DNA from: an uncultured Kangiella sp.
GTDB taxonomy: Bacteria > Pseudomonadota > Gammaproteobacteria > Enterobacterales > Kangiellaceae
Assembly: GCA_950096615.1 (NCBI GenBank)
Contig: CATNCP010000025.1
Coordinates: 1 to 45,919, forward strand
Length of the DNA stretch: 45,919 nt
Direction: 5' to 3'
A model generated the notes under the pieces. That model made no database searches and had not been told where the DNA came from. It saw nothing but the letters and a program-made list of their open reading frames with translations. Below are positions 6,293 to 15,112 of the stretch, piece after piece (position 1 is the first letter of the stretch; every line of letters starts with the position of its first letter). Made by a program: the position numbers and the translations under genes.

Positions 6293-8617
6293 ATGAGCTA
6301 TCAAGTGCTCGCCCGAAAATGGCGCCCCAAAAACTTCCAAGAACTCCGTGGCCAAGAACATGTTAGCCGTGCCTTGGTTAATGCGATCGAAAGCGGCCGC
6401 TTGCACCATGCTTATCTATTTACGGGCACACGCGGTGTCGGTAAAACTACTATTGCTCGAATCTTATCCAAATGTCTCAACTGTGAAGCTGAAGGCGTTA
6501 CGGCAACTCCTTGTGGTCAATGTGGGAGCTGTTCTGAAATTGATGAAGGACGATTTGTTGACCTGATTGAGGTAGATGCTGCTTCAAGAACTAAGGTCGA
6601 TGATACCCGCGAATTATTGGAAAATGTTCAATACCGTCCAACTCGTGGGCGTTATAAAGTTTACCTAATTGATGAGGTTCACATGTTGTCTAACAGTTCG
6701 TTTAACGCACTGTTAAAGACTCTTGAAGAGCCGCCTGAACATGTGATTTTCCTTCTAGCGACTACTGATCCGCAAAAACTACCGGTTACGGTTTTATCAC
6801 GTTGCTTGCAGTTCCACCTCAAGCACATGGACGAAGAAACCATTGCTAATCATTTGACGTTTATCCTTGAGCAAGAGTCACTCGATTTTGAAGAACCAGC
6901 ATTACACCTGATTGCTCAGTCTGCTGAAGGCAGTATGCGTGATGCCTTAAGCTTGTTGGATCAAGCTATTGCTTACGGTCAGGGCAAAGTTTTAGAAGAA
7001 GATATTCGTACCATGCTTGGTACTATCGACCATAAGTTTATGGTTCGTTTGCTTGAAGCGTTAGCCAGTAAAGACAGTGTGATGGCGATTAAAGCTATTG
7101 ATGACATGAGCCATTATCCCGTTGACTTTGCTGATGCACTCAAAGAGCTATTAAGTCGAATTCATCAGATCGCAGTCTATCAAGCGACACAAGTAATGCT
7201 AGATACCGCTGCTTCTTATGTGCCTGAATTTGCTGATATCTTTGATGCGGCTGATTTACAGATGTATTATCAGCTTGGGTTGCATGCGCGTCGTGATCTT
7301 GAGTGGGCTCCAACGGCGAAACAAGGTTTAGAAATGGCCTTATTGCGCATGCTGGCATTCCAAATTGACTCTGGTTCAGATCAAGGTCAACAAGCGCCAA
7401 AAAAAAAAGTTAGCCTAAACCAACCAAGCCAGAGTGAAGCTTCCTCTAGCAGTGTCGCCAAAGAACCTTTGACGAATCGTTCCGAAGCCGAAAGTTCTAC
7501 TTCCGACAAACCTCAGACAGAAGTTTCTGAGCAAAAAGATGTTCACGCCTCCGATGTTAAGAAGCAGTCTTTGGAGCAAGCTCAACCTCCAGAGCAAAGT
7601 GCTGATGATGAATTTTCAGGTTATGAGCAATTTATTCAGCAGGAAGAGCAAGGGGATCACGATGAGGAAGACGCTGTATCGTTTGCTTTTTCTGACTCTA
7701 CAGAATCCAAAGCATCATCTATCACGGAACAGCCTTCAGCTGATCTTCAAAAAGACAGTGAAAATACTGTCGCTGAACAAAGTAGTTCATCACAAGAGAG
7801 TGAAAACGATGATGCTTTAGCCAGCCTTCACTCGGCTCTTGGTCTTAGCTTTGGCAACGAGCCTTCGGCGAGTTCGCAAACCACCAAGCCCAAGCAAGAA
7901 GAAGCCAAGGAAGATGCAACGTTACCAGCTGAAGACGCAACTAATATAGCTAATAACTCGGAGCCTTCTGCCGATCAGGAGCCGGTGAAAGAGCATCCGG
8001 AGCAAACTTCACCGTCAGGAGGTGAGGTCACAAATTCTAAACCCATTCAGAACAAGCCTACTGAAAGCTATGATAGCGATATAGAGCGTATGATGCAGGC
8101 GAGTAATGAGCCTGATAACTCGCCTGAACCGTTGAATGACGGAGGTAATTCTGGTGCGGCTTCCATGAACCAGTTTGGGGGCGCAGATGAACCTGAAGAA
8201 CCAGCGTTTGTCCCCGAGTTAAATGTCCCTGAAGAAGCATTAGAGTGGGCGAATTTGGTTCAGAAGCTTGAATTAGATGGCACTTACCACCAAATAGCAC
8301 AGTCAAGCTGCGCTATTTGGAGTTCTGATCAAAACTTGGTATTGGAATTATCGCCAGACCAAGAGATCTTACTTACCGATAGTGCGAAATCGAGTGTGAA
8401 GAGTGCTTTGGACTCTTTTTTAGGCAAGAGTATTACGATTGACTGGCAGTTAAAAGAGCCTAGCATTGATACTCCTGCTCAAATTTGGCAGCACCAGGCT
8501 AAGCTAAGATTGCAAAAAGCGTGTGAAGATTTAAATCAACACCCGTTCAGTCAACAGTTACAACAGCAGTTTGGTGCTAAAATAGATCGTGAGTCGGTCA
8601 CTTATTTAGATGATTAG
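6293..8617 (+). CDS. dnaX: DNA polymerase III subunits gamma and tau
   Basis: The clamp-loader ATPase of the replicative polymerase. The N-terminal part (residues 1 to about 365) has Walker A GTRGVGKTT, a four-cysteine zinc site (CLNCEAEG...CGQCGSC), Walker B YLIDEVHML and the LSRC arginine-finger motif. Residues about 370-650 are a long low-complexity linker rich in Ser, Glu, Gln and Lys; the C-terminal 120 residues are the alpha-binding domain. At 774 residues tau is longer than the 643 of E. coli, mainly in the linker. A run of ten As (7399-7408) lies at the end of the ATPase part; a -1 slip meets TAG at 7411-7413 and would give a gamma form of about 373 residues. Followed by ybaB and recR, the usual order. 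Confidence 0.97.
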   Translation: MSYQVLARKWRPKNFQELRGQEHVSRALVNAIESGRLHHAYLFTGTRGVGKTTIARILSKCLNCEAEGVTATPCGQCGSCSEIDEGRFVDLIEVDAASRTKVDDTRELLENVQYRPTRGRYKVYLIDEVHMLSNSSFNALLKTLEEPPEHVIFLLATTDPQKLPVTVLSRCLQFHLKHMDEETIANHLTFILEQESLDFEEPALHLIAQSAEGSMRDALSLLDQAIAYGQGKVLEEDIRTMLGTIDHKFMVRLLEALASKDSVMAIKAIDDMSHYPVDFADALKELLSRIHQIAVYQATQVMLDTAASYVPEFADIFDAADLQMYYQLGLHARRDLEWAPTAKQGLEMALLRMLAFQIDSGSDQGQQAPKKKVSLNQPSQSEASSSSVAKEPLTNRSEAESSTSDKPQTEVSEQKDVHASDVKKQSLEQAQPPEQSADDEFSGYEQFIQQEEQGDHDEEDAVSFAFSDSTESKASSITEQPSADLQKDSENTVAEQSSSSQESENDDALASLHSALGLSFGNEPSASSQTTKPKQEEAKEDATLPAEDATNIANNSEPSADQEPVKEHPEQTSPSGGEVTNSKPIQNKPTESYDSDIERMMQASNEPDNSPEPLNDGGNSGAASMNQFGGADEPEEPAFVPELNVPEEALEWANLVQKLELDGTYHQIAQSSCAIWSSDQNLVLELSPDQEILLTDSAKSSVKSALDSFLGKSITIDWQLKEPSIDTPAQIWQHQAKLRLQKACEDLNQHPFSQQLQQQFGAKIDRESVTYLDD
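7399..7413 (+). promoter_or_regulatory. A10 slippery tract with immediate out-of-frame stop in dnaX
   Basis: In frame the codons are CCA AAA AAA AAA GTT AGC. After slipping back one base the next codons are AGT TAG; after slipping forward one they are TTA GCC TAA. Both alternative frames stop within three codons, just at the boundary between the ATPase part and the tau linker. In other bacteria dnaX makes gamma by ribosomal frameshifting or by polymerase slippage on A-runs. Confidence 0.65.
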
Positions 8618-8666
8618 AGCGAAGTGCTCGAGTCAGTAACAGTTAATACATTATTGAGGTATAGCC

Positions 8667-8996
8667 ATGTTTGGTAAAGGTGGTTTGGGCAATATGATGA
8701 AGCAAGCCCAACAAATGCAAGAAAAGATGCAAAAGGCACAAGAGGAAATCGCTAAGCTAGAGGTTACGGGCGAAGCTGGCGCTGGTATGGTCAAAGTTAC
8801 TATGACTGGTCGTCATGACGTGAAGCGCGTTGAGATTGATCCAAGCCTGATGGACGATGACAAAGAGTTGCTTGAAGATTTAGTGGCGGCAGCGATTAAT
8901 GCGGCGGTACGCAAGGTTGAAGAGACGACTAAAGAGAAAATGGCTGGGGCGACGGATGGGATGAATCTTCCGCCAGGGATGAACCTACCATTTTAA
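8667..8996 (+). CDS. ybaB: YbaB/EbfC nucleoid-associated protein
   Basis: A 109-residue DNA-binding protein of the YbaB/EbfC family, which forms dimers that bind and bridge DNA. The start [20 protein letters not shown], the coiled-coil helix that follows, the [20 protein letters not shown] strand region and the PPGMNLPF end are all family-typical, as is the length. It lies between dnaX and recR, the conserved position. GAGG before the ATG is a good ribosome-binding site. Confidence 0.95.
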   Translation: MFGKGGLGNMMKQAQQMQEKMQKAQEEIAKLEVTGEAGAGMVKVTMTGRHDVKRVEIDPSLMDDDKELLEDLVAAAINAAVRKVEETTKEKMAGATDGMNLPPGMNLPF

Positions 8997-9011
8997 CTTG
9001 CCTATTTGGCT

Positions 9012-9093
9012 TTCTTCGGGGCTGGTTTTGTGCTCGAGCCATCACGTATCGTTAATACGCTCAATCTCTGTGCGCAAAACCGCCCAAGAAGAA
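9012..9093. repeat. Long imperfect palindrome between ybaB and recR
   Basis: Left arm 9012-9033 and right arm 9072-9093 match in 17 of 22 positions as an inverted repeat. Inside, CGTAT (9045-9049) and ATACG (9055-9059) form a further small hairpin. It fills most of the gap between ybaB and recR and has no T-run. It could act on mRNA stability or partial termination. Confidence 0.55.
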
Positions 9094-9148
9094 AATTCAA
9101 ATATTCTGCGTTAAAACTGACGTTTAAGATAATGACATAAGATTAAAT

Positions 9149-9748
9149 ATGCAGTCTCCGTTGATTAAAAAATTAGTTGATGCCTTTACTTGTTTGCCAG
9201 GTGTTGGGCCGAAATCGGCACAGCGTATGGCGTATAACTTGCTAGAGCGCAATCGTGATGGTGGGCAGCATTTGTCTTCTGCGTTGGCTGAGGCTATGGC
9301 GGGAGTTGAGCACTGCCAACGTTGCCGTGACTTTACTGAGAGTGATTTATGCGGAATTTGCCAGTCAGAAAGACGTGATAAGAGCTTATTGTGTATCGTT
9401 GAAAGTCCAGCTGACGTGTTAGCGATTGAAGCGACAGGAGGCTTTCAAGGAACTTACTTTGTCCTAATGGGACACTTGTCTCCCCTAGATGGAATAGGCC
9501 CAGAGGATATCGGGCTTGATCAACTTAAACTTTTGATTAATAAGGAAAAGCCTGCTGAAATTATTCTAGCGACTAATTCTACGGTGGAAGGTGAGGCGAC
9601 GGCTCATTTTATTGCAGAAATGTTGAAGGGAACCGGTACAGCACTGTCTCGTATTGCTTCCGGAGTACCACTTGGCGGTGAGCTAGAATATATCGACGGA
9701 GGTACTTTGATGCACTCTTTTTCCGGAAGAAAGCCCTACCTATCATAG
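9149..9748 (+). CDS. recR: Recombination protein RecR
   Basis: RecR (199 residues, normal length) acts with RecF and RecO to load RecA at single-strand gaps. Visible features in order: the N-terminal helix-hairpin-helix [17 protein letters not shown] (residues 17-33), a four-cysteine zinc finger (CQRCRDF...CGICQ, residues 57-72), and the Toprim domain with [11 protein letters not shown] and the GIGPEDIG loop. The C-terminal block [18 protein letters not shown] is diagnostic. It lies downstream of dnaX-ybaB, separated by a long palindrome. Confidence 0.97.
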   Translation: MQSPLIKKLVDAFTCLPGVGPKSAQRMAYNLLERNRDGGQHLSSALAEAMAGVEHCQRCRDFTESDLCGICQSERRDKSLLCIVESPADVLAIEATGGFQGTYFVLMGHLSPLDGIGPEDIGLDQLKLLINKEKPAEIILATNSTVEGEATAHFIAEMLKGTGTALSRIASGVPLGGELEYIDGGTLMHSFSGRKPYLS

Positions 9749-9845
9749 TTTTCAGTCATTTCGATACAATTTGATACTTTTTACTTAATCCTGAGTTTTG
9801 TTGTATATTGGACCTGTGTCTAAATATTTTACAAAGGTATGTATC

Positions 9846-11459
9846 ATGAATACAGAAAAACTAAGAATAAAATTATTATCGCTTGCAGCAACAGGTTTAT
9901 TACTAACCGCATGTGGCGGTGGTGGCGACTCCGACACACCTGAACCAGAACCGCCAACAAGCGAGGCGCCTACATGGACAGCGGGGGTATTTGCTGACGA
10001 AGATAATTTCAAAGATCGCTGTGAGACGCCTCGTTCGGGAACAGATATTGATGGTGTTCCATGGCCTGACCAAGCAGGAAGTCACCTGTACGAGAAGCAC
10101 TGGTTACGCTCTTGGAGTAATAATACTTACCTTTGGTATGATGAGATTCAGGATCGGGATCCTGCAACTTTTGGTGTTCCAACCGAGTACTTCGATGTTC
10201 TTAAAACTGATGAACTTACAAGTTCAGGTGCCCAGAAAGACAACTTCCATTTTTTTCAGGATACTAACGATTACCAACAGCGAGTATCCTCAGGAGCAAG
10301 CTCAGGCTATGGCGCTCGCTTCTTTTTAATTCAAAATGCGCCACCACGTAAAATTGTTATTGCCTATACAGAACCAAGCTCACCAGCTACAGGTGCCGGC
10401 CTCACTCGCGGTGCTGAAATTATAGAAGTTGATGGTGTTGAAGTTGTAGATGGTGACGCAAATACATTAAACGCGGGTCTTTTCCCAGCTAATGATGGTG
10501 AAACGCATGAATTTGTGGTTCGTGATTTAGGTGCTGCAAGCACTCGTACAATTACCATGACATCAGCTACTGTAACTGCTGACCCTGTTCAAAATGAACA
10601 GGTGTTCAATACTGCAAGTGGAAAGGTTGGTTATATGCAATTCAATACTTTCGGTACTCGTATTGCTGAACAGGAAATTATCGATGCGTTTGTCGACTTC
10701 TCTAACGAGGGCGTTCAAGACTTAGTAGTTGACCTACGTTATAACGGCGGTGGCTTTTTGTTTATCTCTAGCCAGCTTGCTTATATGGTAGCCGGACCTG
10801 CTCAAACACAAGGTCAAATTTATGAAGAGAGTGTATGGAATGATAAACATCCGAATGTTAATCCAGTGACAGGTCAGCAGCTTAGCCCAATTCCATTTTA
10901 TGATACAACCTCAGATGAGGCCACAGCTCCTGGTGGAGTATTACCATCTGTTAACTTAAACCGTGTATTTGTACTTTCTACAGGTGGCACTTGTTCAGCG
11001 AGTGAAGCATTCATTAATGGTTTGCGTGGTATTGACGTAGAAGTTGTTCTTATCGGAGATACTACCTGTGGTAAGCCTTATGGCTTCTTTGCAACTGATA
11101 ACTGCGGTACAACGTACTTTACAATTCAGTTCCGTGGTGAGAACCAGAAAGGTTTCGGTCAGTATGCGGACGGTTTTGTTCCATCTTCCACAGACAACGG
11201 CCAAGATTTTGTGAAAGGCTGTGCGGTAGCTGATGACTTCGATCACTTACTGGGTGACCCTAATGAAGCCATGTTAGCAGCTGCGCTAGAATATCAGAGT
11301 TCAGGAACTTGTCCTGCAACCGTGACAAAAACTGCTCAACGTCACTCGTATAAAGGCTACATGCCTGAAAATTCACTTCTTAAATCACAGCGTGTTCAAG
11401 AGCGACTCTTCTTAGAGCAAAATCGTATTATGAATACGCCTAAGGAGTTACAGCAATGA
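9846..11459 (+). CDS. S41 family peptidase lipoprotein (C-terminal-processing protease type)
   Basis: A serine protease with a Ser-Lys dyad, related to tail-specific proteases. The ATG at 9846 (537 residues) is chosen because AAAGG precedes it and the protein then begins with a lipoprotein signal (LLSLAATGLLLTAC) followed by GGGGDSD and a Pro/Glu linker. Order: N-terminal S41 helical region (LRSWSNNTYLWYDEI), a PDZ-like segment (GLTRGAEIIEVDGVEV), then the peptidase core with DLRYNGGG, nucleophile Ser384 in GGTCSASEAF and Lys410 in TTCGKPYGF. Several cysteines near the active site (CSASE, TTCGK, DNCGT) suggest disulphides. It overlaps the next lipoprotein gene by 4 bp. The substrate is unknown. 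Confidence 0.9.
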   Translation: MNTEKLRIKLLSLAATGLLLTACGGGGDSDTPEPEPPTSEAPTWTAGVFADEDNFKDRCETPRSGTDIDGVPWPDQAGSHLYEKHWLRSWSNNTYLWYDEIQDRDPATFGVPTEYFDVLKTDELTSSGAQKDNFHFFQDTNDYQQRVSSGASSGYGARFFLIQNAPPRKIVIAYTEPSSPATGAGLTRGAEIIEVDGVEVVDGDANTLNAGLFPANDGETHEFVVRDLGAASTRTITMTSATVTADPVQNEQVFNTASGKVGYMQFNTFGTRIAEQEIIDAFVDFSNEGVQDLVVDLRYNGGGFLFISSQLAYMVAGPAQTQGQIYEESVWNDKHPNVNPVTGQQLSPIPFYDTTSDEATAPGGVLPSVNLNRVFVLSTGGTCSASEAFINGLRGIDVEVVLIGDTTCGKPYGFFATDNCGTTYFTIQFRGENQKGFGQYADGFVPSSTDNGQDFVKGCAVADDFDHLLGDPNEAMLAAALEYQSSGTCPATVTKTAQRHSYKGYMPENSLLKSQRVQERLFLEQNRIMNTPKELQQ

Positions 11460-11833
11460 GACTAGCGGGTTTACTCATCTCAGTTATGGCTTTAGGGCTA
11501 GTTGGTTGCAAATCAACAGAATGGAATAAAGAGCACGCTGTACCAGCAGTAGCTGTCGGCTTTGACTCAGAAGCGAAAGCTGAAATCGCTGGAATTGTTG
11601 ATAATGCCATGCCAGGTGCTAATGTTAAGTTAGCCGATGACATTTTTAGCGATGATCATAGGCTCTTTATTCAGCGTGAGCCTACAATGGTGGATGGTAA
11701 TCCGGCTCAAGGTAGAATAACGGAAATGCCACGCAAGTTTGAACTTTATCATTTAGAAGACTCATGCTTTTTTTATGACGCTAAGACTGAAGACATCTAT
11801 TTACTAGCATCGGTTCAATGTAAACCGAAGTAA
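11456..11833 (+). CDS. Small lipoprotein of unknown function
   Basis: A 125-residue protein that starts with a lipoprotein signal (lipobox LGLVGC at residues 13-18, followed by KSTEW). I do not recognise the mature part; it is soluble and includes two further cysteines (DSCFFYDAK and a C-terminal VQCKPK) that could form a disulphide. Its ATG overlaps the stop of the S41 protease gene (ATGA), so the two are translationally coupled and probably act together at the membrane, for example as partner or inhibitor; that is inference only. A strong terminator follows. Confidence 0.8.
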   Translation: MRLAGLLISVMALGLVGCKSTEWNKEHAVPAVAVGFDSEAKAEIAGIVDNAMPGANVKLADDIFSDDHRLFIQREPTMVDGNPAQGRITEMPRKFELYHLEDSCFFYDAKTEDIYLLASVQCKPK

Positions 11834-11858
11834 AGCTTAAACAGAGCAAAGTCTAATC

Positions 11859-11893
11859 AGCCAGCTTGTCTTAATCGGACAGCTGGCTTTTTT
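11859..11893 (+). terminator. Terminator after the S41 protease operon
   Basis: Arms AGCCAGCT (11859-11866) and AGCTGGCT (11881-11888) pair perfectly, with TGTC/GGAC partly extending the stem, followed by six Ts. Confidence 0.88.
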
Positions 11894-11917
11894 ATGCTAG
11901 ATTCTATGTTTTAAGTA

Positions 11918-11944
11918 TTGAAAAACGATTTAAAGTCCCCATTT
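11918..11944 (+). promoter_or_regulatory. Heat-shock (sigma-32) promoter of htpG
   Basis: TTGAAA (11918-11923), a 13-bp spacer and CCCCATTT (11937-11944) match the sigma-32 consensus (CTTGAAA-N11-16-CCCCATNT) closely. Transcription would start near 11951, giving a leader of about 31 nt to the ATG at 11982. Confidence 0.85.
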
Positions 11945-11981
11945 TTTTGACATCGTGGTAACTATGTGTGAAGTAAAAGCT

Positions 11982-13883
11982 ATGTCAGAAACAACTACTA
12001 AACAAAAACATTCTTTTCAAACTGAAGTAAAGCAACTGTTGCACTTGATGGTGCATTCATTGTACTCGAACAAAGAAATTTTTCTACGTGAGCTAATCTC
12101 TAATGCTGCTGATGCTGCTGATAAGTTGCGTTTTAAGGCGTTGAAAGATAACAGTCTGTATGGCAATGATAGCGAGTTAGCGATACGAATTACGACTGAT
12201 AAAGACGCTAAAACCATTACTATTTCAGATAATGGTATCGGCATGACTGAGCAGGAGGTTATCAATAACCTCGGCACAATCGCGAAATCAGGAACAGCAG
12301 ACTTCTTGCAGCAACTTACCGGAGATCAGAAAAAAGACTCTAAACTAATTGGTCAGTTCGGGGTTGGTTTTTATTCTGCCTTTATTGTCGCGGATAAAGT
12401 CACGGTGACAACTCGTGGTGCAGGCGCTGGGATCAATGAAGCGGTTATCTGGGAGTCAACCGGGGATGGAGAGTTTACTATTGAGCAGATAGAAAAAGAC
12501 TCTCGTGGTACTGATATCACGCTTCACCTAAAAGAAGGTGAAGAAGAGTTCCTAGAAGAGCTTCGACTAAGAAATATTATCGGTAAATACTCGGATCATA
12601 TTTCACTGCCCGTTGAAATGCATAAGATTGCCTCTGACGAAGATGATGCTGATGAGAAGCCTGAGTTTGAGGCTGTTAATAAAGCAACTGCGCTGTGGAC
12701 TAGAGCTAAGGCTGATATTAGTGATGAAGAGTATCAAGAGTTCTATAAGCACATCTCACATGACTTCCAAGAGCCATTAACGTGGAGTCACAATCAGGTA
12801 GAGGGTACCCAAGAGTACACCAGCTTGTTGTATATCCCTTCAAAAGCACCGTTTGATTTATGGAACCGTGACCGCGTTCGTGGCGTCAAGTTGTATGTCC
12901 AACGTGTTTTTATTATGGATGACGCTGAACAATTCTTACCAGTGTACCTGCGATTTGTCCGTGGTTTGCTCGACTCAAATGACTTGCCGCTAAATGTTTC
13001 AAGGGAAATCTTGCAAGACTCTAAAGTGACTCAATCACTCAGAAATGCAACGGTTTCTCGCATTTTAAAAATGTTGGAACAGCTCGCGAAAAAAGACAAA
13101 GAGAAATATCAGCAGTTCTGGGATGAGTTCGGTCAGGTGCTAAAAGAGGGCACAGGCGAAGACTTTGCGAATAAAGAAAAAATTGCCAAACTATTCCGCT
13201 TTAGTTCGACTCATACTGACGCTAAGGAGCAGAATGTATCGCTTGATGACTACATTGAGCGTATGAAACCCGAACAAGAGAAGATCTATTACATCGCTAC
13301 AGACAGTTTCTTGGCGGCAAAGAATAGCCCGCATTTAGAAATTTTCCGCAAAAAAGGCATTGAAGTTTTATTGATGCACGATCGTATTGATGAATGGACT
13401 ATCTCACACTTGAACGAATACGAAGGTAAGCAGTTTGTTTCAGTCACGCAGGGTGATCTTAATTTAGGTAACCTAGAAGATGCAGAAGACAAGAAAGCTC
13501 AGGAACAAGCCACAGAAGAGCACAAGGCACTGGTTGAGAGAGTGAAAAATGTACTCTCTGACAAGGTCGCAGAAGTCAAGGTGACCATGCGCTTAACCGA
13601 TACGCCTGCGTGTATTGTTGCTGGTGAGGGTGATATGCCTCTGCAGATGGTGAAAATGTTACAAGCTGCGGGTCAAGAAGTGCCAGATGTTAAGCCAGTG
13701 TTTGAAATTAACCCTGAGCATGCTCTGATTAATTTGATCGAGAAAGAGCAGAGTGAAGAGCAATTCTCTGAATGGGTCGATGTCTTGTTTGACCAAGCGC
13801 TTTTGGCGGAGCAGGGGCAGCTCGATGACCCTGCGAGCTTTGCTAGTAAGCTCAATAAACTCTTGCTAAAATTAGCGCATTAA
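11982..13883 (+). CDS. htpG: Chaperone HtpG (Hsp90)
   Basis: The bacterial Hsp90, an ATP-driven dimeric cytoplasmic chaperone. I start at the ATG at 11982 (633 residues; E. coli has 624) because the sigma-32 promoter places the transcript start near 11951, leaving no room for a leader before the GTG at 11955; an ATG at 11964 is also possible. GHKL ATPase motifs are clear: [39 protein letters not shown] and RGTDITLHL. The middle domain has [11 protein letters not shown] with the catalytic Arg, and the C-terminal dimerisation domain is complete. It is flanked by terminators and so is a single-gene heat-shock unit. Confidence 0.97.
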   Translation: MSETTTKQKHSFQTEVKQLLHLMVHSLYSNKEIFLRELISNAADAADKLRFKALKDNSLYGNDSELAIRITTDKDAKTITISDNGIGMTEQEVINNLGTIAKSGTADFLQQLTGDQKKDSKLIGQFGVGFYSAFIVADKVTVTTRGAGAGINEAVIWESTGDGEFTIEQIEKDSRGTDITLHLKEGEEEFLEELRLRNIIGKYSDHISLPVEMHKIASDEDDADEKPEFEAVNKATALWTRAKADISDEEYQEFYKHISHDFQEPLTWSHNQVEGTQEYTSLLYIPSKAPFDLWNRDRVRGVKLYVQRVFIMDDAEQFLPVYLRFVRGLLDSNDLPLNVSREILQDSKVTQSLRNATVSRILKMLEQLAKKDKEKYQQFWDEFGQVLKEGTGEDFANKEKIAKLFRFSSTHTDAKEQNVSLDDYIERMKPEQEKIYYIATDSFLAAKNSPHLEIFRKKGIEVLLMHDRIDEWTISHLNEYEGKQFVSVTQGDLNLGNLEDAEDKKAQEQATEEHKALVERVKNVLSDKVAEVKVTMRLTDTPACIVAGEGDMPLQMVKMLQAAGQEVPDVKPVFEINPEHALINLIEKEQSEEQFSEWVDVLFDQALLAEQGQLDDPASFASKLNKLLLKLAH

Positions 13884-13893
13884 GTTCGCGAAT

Positions 13894-13917
13894 AGCCGCC
13901 CTTGAGGCGGCTTTTTT
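13894..13917 (+). terminator. htpG terminator that abuts the next start codon
   Basis: The stem AGCCGCC (13894-13900) / GGCGGCT (13906-13912) with loop CTTGA is followed by six Ts, and the ATG of the VanZ-like gene comes immediately after at 13918. The 3' arm contains GAGGCGG, which is also the only ribosome-binding site for that gene. Confidence 0.85.
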
Positions 13918-14283
13918 ATGAAAGCATTTCTATCAAGCAAGTTATTTAAAGTTTTGTTCGTTCTGGGAGTAGTGATTATTGCTATTGGCTCAGTAATGCC
14001 TGGCAAACAATTGCCCAGCGGATTACCGTGGGACAAAGCACTACACTTTGTGGGCTACTTTGGGCTAGGTTTTCTGGCGCGGATGGGCTCTGAAAGACGG
14101 CCTGCGTGGTTGTTGATCATTGCTTGTATCGCTTTTTCCCTCGCTATTGAGATCGCTCAAATGTTTATTCCTAATCGAGGGTTCGAGTGGCAAGACTTAC
14201 TCGCTAACAGTTTAGGCGTGATTTGTGGTGTTTTAGTTGGGGTTTTGGGTAAAAAGCTATTTATTAAACCTGTAATGAGATAA
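13918..14283 (+). CDS. VanZ-like membrane protein
   Basis: A 121-residue inner-membrane protein of the VanZ family, with about four hydrophobic segments (residues 9-26, 42-56, 64-84 and 96-112). The conserved VanZ features are DKALHFVGYFGLGFL (residues 39-53) and the acidic helix IEIAQMFIPNRGFEWQDLLAN (about 80-100). The biochemical role of chromosomal VanZ-like proteins is unknown; the founding member affects teicoplanin resistance. Its ribosome-binding site lies in the 3' arm of the htpG terminator, so its expression may depend on read-through or on an internal promoter. It has its own terminator downstream. Confidence 0.85.
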   Translation: MKAFLSSKLFKVLFVLGVVIIAIGSVMPGKQLPSGLPWDKALHFVGYFGLGFLARMGSERRPAWLLIIACIAFSLAIEIAQMFIPNRGFEWQDLLANSLGVICGVLVGVLGKKLFIKPVMR

Positions 14284-14315
14284 GTTCTAAGGGACTATTT
14301 TTTCAACTAAACTCT

Positions 14316-14345
14316 GCCTAATAAGCCCGTATTTAGGCATTTTTT
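14316..14345 (+). terminator. Terminator after the VanZ-like gene
   Basis: GCCTAA (14316-14321) pairs with TTAGGC (14333-14338) and a T-rich tail follows (14340-14345). The stem is short with an 11-nt loop, so strength is moderate. Confidence 0.6.
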
Positions 14346-14413
14346 ACTTGAGATACTGTGCTATTCCAAGTATCTTTAGCGCCTACAAAGTCAATATTTA
14401 CAGATAAGGCTAG

Positions 14414-15082
<669 letters not shown>

Positions 15083-15112
15083 TTTTGAAAGCGACCATAA
15101 GCGAGTAATAGA

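Noticed and set aside
9798-9845. Longer N-terminus for the S41 protease
   Set aside because: The added 16 residues would sit before a perfect lipoprotein signal; AAAGG is well placed for the ATG at 9846.
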